Below are positions 42,735 to 46,799 of a DNA stretch of 46,799 nucleotides, piece after piece. This DNA comes from Paenibacillus sp. DMB5 (GTDB lineage: Bacteria; Bacillota; Bacilli; Paenibacillales; Paenibacillaceae), in NCBI RefSeq assembly GCF_001517085.1, contig NZ_LRAC01000108.1:1-46799 (forward strand). The letters are read 5' to 3'. The notes under the pieces are model-generated. The model had not been told where the DNA came from, did not search any database, and saw nothing but the letters and a program-made list of their open reading frames with translations. The position numbers and the translations under genes were made by a program. Each line of letters starts with the position of its first letter. Positions within the stretch are counted from its first letter, which is position 1.

Positions 42735-42775
42735 ATGCTTGAATGCTTGAATGCTTGAGTGCTAGAGTGCTAGAG
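42731..42775 (+). repeat. Octamer tandem repeat at the stop codon
   Basis: TTGAATGC three times, then TTGAGTGC, TAGAGTGC and a partial TAGAG, starting one base before the TGA stop of the GH141-like gene. The 8-bp unit is not a multiple of three, but the first unit already supplies the stop, so copy-number change should not alter the protein. Confidence 0.75.
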
Positions 42776-42784
42776 GCTGACGGC

Positions 42785-42809
42785 GCCCTCCCTGCGGGGA
42801 GGGCTTTTT
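42785..42809 (+). terminator. Terminator of the GH141-like gene
   Basis: GCCCTCCC pairs with GGGGAGGGC around a very short loop and is followed by TTTTT, 50 bases after the stop codon. Confidence 0.85.
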
Positions 42810-42902
42810 GGTTCCTGATGGCGCAGGCAACAACACTGGACTGAACGACAATGGAACGGAACAACACCTAATGTGATAACTCCTTAAATCAAACGCCAAG
42901 GT

Positions 42903-43089
42903 GATTGTACTTTGTGCAACAGAATTCATACTCAACGGCCGGCAAAATCATTCTATTGCATTCCGTACAATTGATTTCAGGGAAACAAGGATAAAGGGAC
43001 CGGTATCTGAGAATCTGCTGTACAAAATACAACAGAATCCGTATTTGGCCTGATTTAACCGTTATCTGTTGTACAAAATGCAATAGAAC
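42903..43089. repeat. Intergenic repeat cluster built on TTGTAC-N4-TGCAAYAGAA
   Basis: Four 20-bp units lie in the gene-free stretch 42810-43257: forward at 42905, inverted at 42951-42970, forward at 43019 and forward at 43070. The first reads TTGTACTTTGTGCAACAGAA and the last TTGTACAAAATGCAATAGAA. The inverted unit lets the first pair fold as a hairpin. Unequal spacing and varied units rule out CRISPR. No coding frame is convincing. Confidence 0.6.
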
Positions 43090-43138
43090 CTCTTCTCTTT
43101 CATCCTGACAAAAACCGGCCTTCATTTATAGGCTGGAT

Positions 43139-43155
43139 CACAGATTTTATCTGTG
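43139..43155. promoter_or_regulatory. Perfect inverted repeat CACAGAT-TTT-ATCTGTG
   Basis: A 17-bp element with 7-bp arms, 17 bases upstream of the second 28-bp motif and 102 bases before the RhaM-like gene. There is no T-run, so it is a better operator candidate than a terminator. Confidence 0.4.
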
Positions 43156-43172
43156 TTGAGCGTGTCGTTATC

Positions 43173-43200
43173 ATGCTAAACAAGGGCAGCATCGTCAAGG
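43173..43200 (+). promoter_or_regulatory. 28-bp motif, copy 2 (candidate AraC-regulator site)
   Basis: The same blocks as copy 1 at 31740-31767 (ATGCTAA, AAGGGC, ATCGTCAAGG) in the same orientation relative to the downstream gene, 57 bases before the RhaM-like start codon. This suggests the RhaM-like/GH2 pair and the SGNH gene are under one regulator. Confidence 0.6.
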
Positions 43201-43257
43201 TATTGCAGATATGTATGCGGTAACATGAAAGAGAAAACAACAACTTGGAGGTGCAGC

Positions 43258-43941
43258 ATGAAGCGCTGTTTGTATAGGGCCGAATGGCTCGGGGAAGAGA
43301 AGGGGACGGATGCTTTTTTCGGGAGCGGCGAGCTTGCTGTTTCGCTTAAAGAAGCGATGGTGCGTCTGCATGTGGATCATTTAAGCCTGTTTGCCGCCGG
43401 CAAACAGCTGTTTCTGTATTATGAGTGCCTGGCAGAGCCGGCTACACCGGAGCAGCTGCTGCCGGATGCCTCACAGCGTCTCGAAGTCTGGCCGGGAGGA
43501 GAGACGGGGAGACGCTGGGCTCCGCTGGCTGATATTTTTCATTACCAGCAGCCTGTGTCGGCGGAGCATTGGGAGCGGCGGAACACTGCGGGTAAGCCTT
43601 ACGGCCGCCTGGCTATGCTGAAGCCGGAAGCGGCGGCGAGCTACATTTATTACCATTATCAGTATCAGGAGGAACGGCCGGGGGACGGGGATAAGTACGG
43701 CATTATCGGGCTGCATGAGAATGTGCTGTTTTTTTATGCCGAGCAGCCGGACACCCGGGAGCCTGCTCCATATGAAGGTAAGCTCAAAACCTCGATGCGA
43801 CCTGATAATTGGGCGGAAGTGATGGAGCCGCATTTTCTGAAATGGGAGGATGCGCCGGTTGGACAAGAGCTGTGGAAGAGTATGGAGCTACTGCTTGAGG
43901 TGAGCTCTATAAGCGGAAAGCAGGGGGTGCAGCATGCGTAA
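43258..43941 (+). CDS. Protein with two RhaM-like (sugar mutarotase-like) repeats
   Basis: 227 residues. ATG 43258 follows TGGAGGTG. No database family was recalled with certainty, but both halves show the L-rhamnose mutarotase (RhaM) layout. In repeat one (about 10-105), VDHLSLFAAGKQLFLYYE is followed by GRRWAPLADIFHYQQP. In repeat two (about 115-215), YIYYHYQYQEE, IIGLHENVLFFYAEQP and GQELWKSMELLLEV match the RhaM order of H-containing helix, strand pair and W-containing helix. RhaM itself has about 104 residues and acts as a dimer, so this is a natural tandem fusion. It overlaps the GH2 gene by 8 bases, implying work on the sugar released by GH2. The fold is inferred; the function is not established. 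Confidence 0.6.
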   Translation: MKRCLYRAEWLGEEKGTDAFFGSGELAVSLKEAMVRLHVDHLSLFAAGKQLFLYYECLAEPATPEQLLPDASQRLEVWPGGETGRRWAPLADIFHYQQPVSAEHWERRNTAGKPYGRLAMLKPEAAASYIYYHYQYQEERPGDGDKYGIIGLHENVLFFYAEQPDTREPAPYEGKLKTSMRPDNWAEVMEPHFLKWEDAPVGQELWKSMELLLEVSSISGKQGVQHA

Positions 43942-46799
43942 TTTATTTTGCCTAAACGGGGAATGGGATTTCATGCCTCTGTATGATCAGCCGCAATGCC
44001 GCAGCCTGCCGGAAACCATCGTGTACGAGCATTGCAAGGTGCTGGTCCCCTCCAGCTGGAGGCGGACTTATCCGCAGCCGGACGGCAAAACCTTCGGAAA
44101 GATTCCCGAGTATGATTATGCACCTTTTGACCTGCATGGTTATCCGGCGGAATGGGATGCTGCTGAGGCAGGAGTGCTGCACCGCAGCTTCCGGGTTCCG
44201 GAGAGGATGGCGGGACAGCGGATTGTGCTGCGGCTGGACGGTATTATGCAGAAAGCGGTCATCTATATAGACGGCCGGGAAGCAGGTGTATGGGAAGACG
44301 GCTATCTGCCGCTCAGGCTCGACATCACTTCGATGGTAGAGCAGGGACGGGAGCATCAGCTGCATGTGGTGTGCAGCAGCTTTGACACGGTCCTCCTGCC
44401 GAATGGAACGTCCAAGATCACCGGGCTGATGGGCTCCTGGTACTGCAGAATCAGCCGGGGTATCTGGCAGGATGTGTATCTGGAAGGCTATCCTCTGCTT
44501 GCGCTGGAGGATGTAACGATCCGCACCTCTGTGAGGGAAGGGCGGTTAGAGGTTCAGGCGGGTGCAGCCGGAATAGAAGCAGCTTCGGCTGACCGAGGTC
44601 CGTTAAAGGTAAGGCTGAGCATTTGGGAGAAGGGTGTGCTGCGGCGGGGTGAAGAGGGGGCGGAGTCCTTCAGCGACGCTGCCTCTGCAGGTCCGGTCCT
44701 GTCTGCGGAATGTCCGGCTGAACCGGCGGCTGCTGCGGCTGCCGAGAAGCTCAGACTGTGTGAGAACGCGCGGGACGGGGCCGTATACAGTGCCTCCTTT
44801 CAGCTGGATTGGGACAGTGCCAGGCTGTGGAGTCCGGATCAGCCGTTTCTCTACACTGCAGTGCTGGAGCTGCTGGAGGGCGAAACGGTTATTGACTGTT
44901 ACACTGAGGATTTCGGCTTCCGCGAATTCTGGAGCGAAGGCCCGCAGTTTATGCTGAACGGCATTCCGGTCAATCTGCGCGGTGACTCCTGGCATTTTCA
45001 GGGCGGACTGCAGATGACAGAAGACTATATCCGCAACTGGTACCGCATCTGCCGCAGCATCGGCATCAACAGCATCCGGCTGCATGCCGAGCCTTACCCG
45101 GCTGACTATCTGCGGATTGCCGATGAGGAAGGGATGCTGATTGTCGATGAGACGGCGATTTACGGCTCGGGCAAATCGATGCTGGCCGACCATCCGGCAT
45201 ATGTGGAGAACTGCCGGCAGCATGTGCGGCGGCTTGTGCAGCGCGACAAAAACCATCCGTCCGTTATCCTCTGGAGCCTGCAGAATGAAATGCGCTGGGT
45301 AGATGGACGGGACGGCTTCAAGCTGCATATGCCCGGCCTGATGGAGGAGATCCGCGGGATTGACCCTACCCGGCTGATTATCGCCGAAGGAGACAACCGG
45401 CTGCTGGCCAAGGAGCATACCGAGGTGGAGAGCCGCCACTATAACATCGACGGCACTATCAGCCAGTGGGACCGGACGGCTCCGCTGACGTTCGGGGAGC
45501 ACGGCGGCTGGTGGTACATCTGTCCGCAGAACAGCAGCATGTACACCGGCCTTGAAGTCTACCGGGGAACGGATGAGAGCACTGCGGGGCTGGCCCAGAA
45601 GGAGCGGCTGTTTGTGGAGTATGCCAGACGGCAGGAGGTATCCGGCATATCCACCTTTAATTTCGCCCATTATTTCATGCGGGCGATGCCGGAACGCGAG
45701 CTGGTACAGCCGCATGCTGATCCGGCCATGCCAGGAGTGAAACCACAGACGGTCCCTGCGTATTCACTGACGATTAACAACGGTATGCTGCCGGAGGAAT
45801 ATCCGCTGTATACTCCCAACCCGGCTTTTGCCATTATGGCTGAAGCATTCAAGCCGGCAACGATTATGGCTGCCGAATATAACAGCTGGTTTTATGATGA
45901 CAAGCCGGTTGCCCGCAGCTTCGATGTCTATAACGATACGTATTCGGGCCAGGAGGTCCGGGTTGAAGTCGTAATCCGACAAGGGGGCAAGAGTATCCAT
46001 GAGCAAACCTTCGGGTTTGTTCAGCAGCCTGCTGAACATAAGGTTATCGGGCTGGAGTGGATGCCTCTTCCGGCCGGTGACGGGGAACAGGCAGAGCTGA
46101 CAGCCCTTTTGTTCCATAACGGACAGCAGATGCATGAGCTGCATCTGAAATACAGAATGGTGTCCGCAAGCCTGCTGGAGCAGCCGGTGGAACTCCGGCG
46201 GCAGGCAGTCTATTACGGAGCTGACCAGGATTTCGCCTATATCCGCAGGCTTGTTCCGGGCTGTGAGCGGATAGATCTAGCCGGGCTGGACGGACTTGCT
46301 TCCGATAGGCTGCTGATTATCGGCAGCTATGCGGAGGATGCGGCCGGCACGCTTGAGGCCGGGCTGCAGGCCTTCGCGCGCACGGCGGCCGGGTGCTGCT
46401 GCTGGAGCAGAGCAGCTTGTCGCCAGGCAGGCTGCCGCTCTCGCGGCGGCCGTTCCTCCGCGCCCATGCCGGCAGCTACCGGCACCCGGCGCTGGAGGGC
46501 TTCAGCGACAGCAGCCTCATGTTCTGGCACGCAGAGCTGCGTGAAGAAGGGCCGCTGCCGATCATCCGCGCGGCCTTCGAGAAGCCGGTGACCGGCGATT
46601 TCACCCTGCTGCTGGAATGCAGCTCGGGCGATTTCGGCGACGGCGGCGATCTGTGGTCGCCGCTGTTGGAGTACCGCAGCGGAGCGGGCCTGCTCCTGGC
46701 CAATCAGCTGGAGCTGATGGCCAATCTGGAGCAGGTCCCGCAGGCCTGCCTGCTGCTGCGGAACCTGCTGGCCCACGCCGGGGGCACCGCCGGCGCAGG
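43934..46799 (+). pseudogene. GH2 family glycosidase (frameshifted and truncated by window end)
   Basis: At least 950 residues. The N-terminal sugar-binding beta-sandwich has LNGEWDF and later GIWQDVYLEGYP, then an Ig-like domain with an Ala/Glu-rich insertion, and the GH2 barrel from about 335: LRGDSWHFQGG, INSIRLHAEPYPADYLRIAD, general acid E452 in SLQNEMRW and nucleophile E522 in LTFGEHGGWW. No signal peptide. Near 46330-46384 the frame changes by one missing base; the continuation (GGRVLLLEQSSLSPGRLPLS, then FEKPVTGDFTLLLE) is open to the end of the window. GH2 includes beta-galactosidase, beta-glucuronidase and beta-mannosidase; the specificity is unclear. Its start lies inside the RhaM-like gene, so they are co-translated. 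Confidence 0.82.

Noticed and set aside
42903..43089. Possible CRISPR array
   Set aside because: Units are only 20 bp, imperfect, in mixed orientation and irregularly spaced; no cas gene is nearby.
44603..45715. 370-codon open frame antisense to the GH2 gene
   Set aside because: Lies entirely opposite the GH2 barrel with catalytic motifs; composition and His/Gln richness are typical of an antisense shadow.

Overview
The window looks like a chromosomal segment of a Paenibacillus-type low-GC-lineage Gram-positive bacterium of moderate GC content. Reasons: a Bacillus-like 5S rRNA and tRNA cluster, AAGGAGG-type ribosome binding sites with frequent TTG and GTG starts, YesM/YesN-type two-component regulators, many AraC-family regulators, sugar ABC importers without their own ATPase, S-layer homology (SLH) anchoring, and several families of short intergenic repeats. 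This is an inference from gene style; no species call is possible from the sequence alone.

Layout. (1) 1-1576: 3' end of a 23S rRNA, a 5S rRNA and a six-gene tRNA operon (Glu, Val, initiator Met, Asp, Gly, Arg). (2) 1577-2058: decayed remnant of an SLH-domain gene. (3) 2059-13025: a two-component system divergent from an operon for a sugar-binding lipoprotein, two permeases, a GH65 disaccharide phosphorylase, beta-phosphoglucomutase and a DUF4432 epimerase-like protein, which together describe uptake and phosphorolysis of an alpha-glucoside. (4) 13465-18846: a 1793-residue surface-anchored GH43 enzyme with four carbohydrate-binding modules, a ricin-type lectin, an InlB-type repeat, Ig-like domains and three SLH repeats. 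(5) 19757-25221: a DeoR-type regulator divergent from an L-fucose catabolic operon (fucI, RhaB-type kinase, fucA, fucU). (6) 25438-27375: an AraC regulator and a short-chain dehydrogenase. (7) 27831-46799: a glycan-degradation island with a probable GH151 alpha-L-fucosidase, two converging AraC regulators, an SGNH esterase, a membrane-bound AraC regulator, an LplB/YtcP/LplA-type importer, a secreted GH141-like beta-helix enzyme, an unusual two-repeat RhaM-like protein and a GH2 glycosidase that runs off the window.

How the genes fit together. Regions 4, 5 and 7 read as one programme for fucose-containing plant or microbial glycans: secreted or surface GH43 and GH141-like enzymes cut polymer, the binding-protein importer brings in oligosaccharides, intracellular GH151 and GH2 enzymes trim them, and fucI/kinase/fucA/fucU turn L-fucose into lactaldehyde and DHAP. 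CcpA-like (cre) palindromes lie upstream of the two-component/ABC region, the GH43 gene and the GH151 gene. A 28-bp motif (23 of 28 positions identical) lies upstream of both the SGNH gene and the RhaM-like/GH2 pair and links two distant transcription units to one regulator, most likely the RhaS-like AraC protein encoded beside the first copy.

Five genes (GH65, DUF4432, RhaS-like AraC, SGNH, GH2) are each broken by one apparent single-base deletion, all in the same sense. This pattern suggests sequencing or assembly deletions at least as much as true pseudogenes, and the five genes should be read as probably intact until checked.
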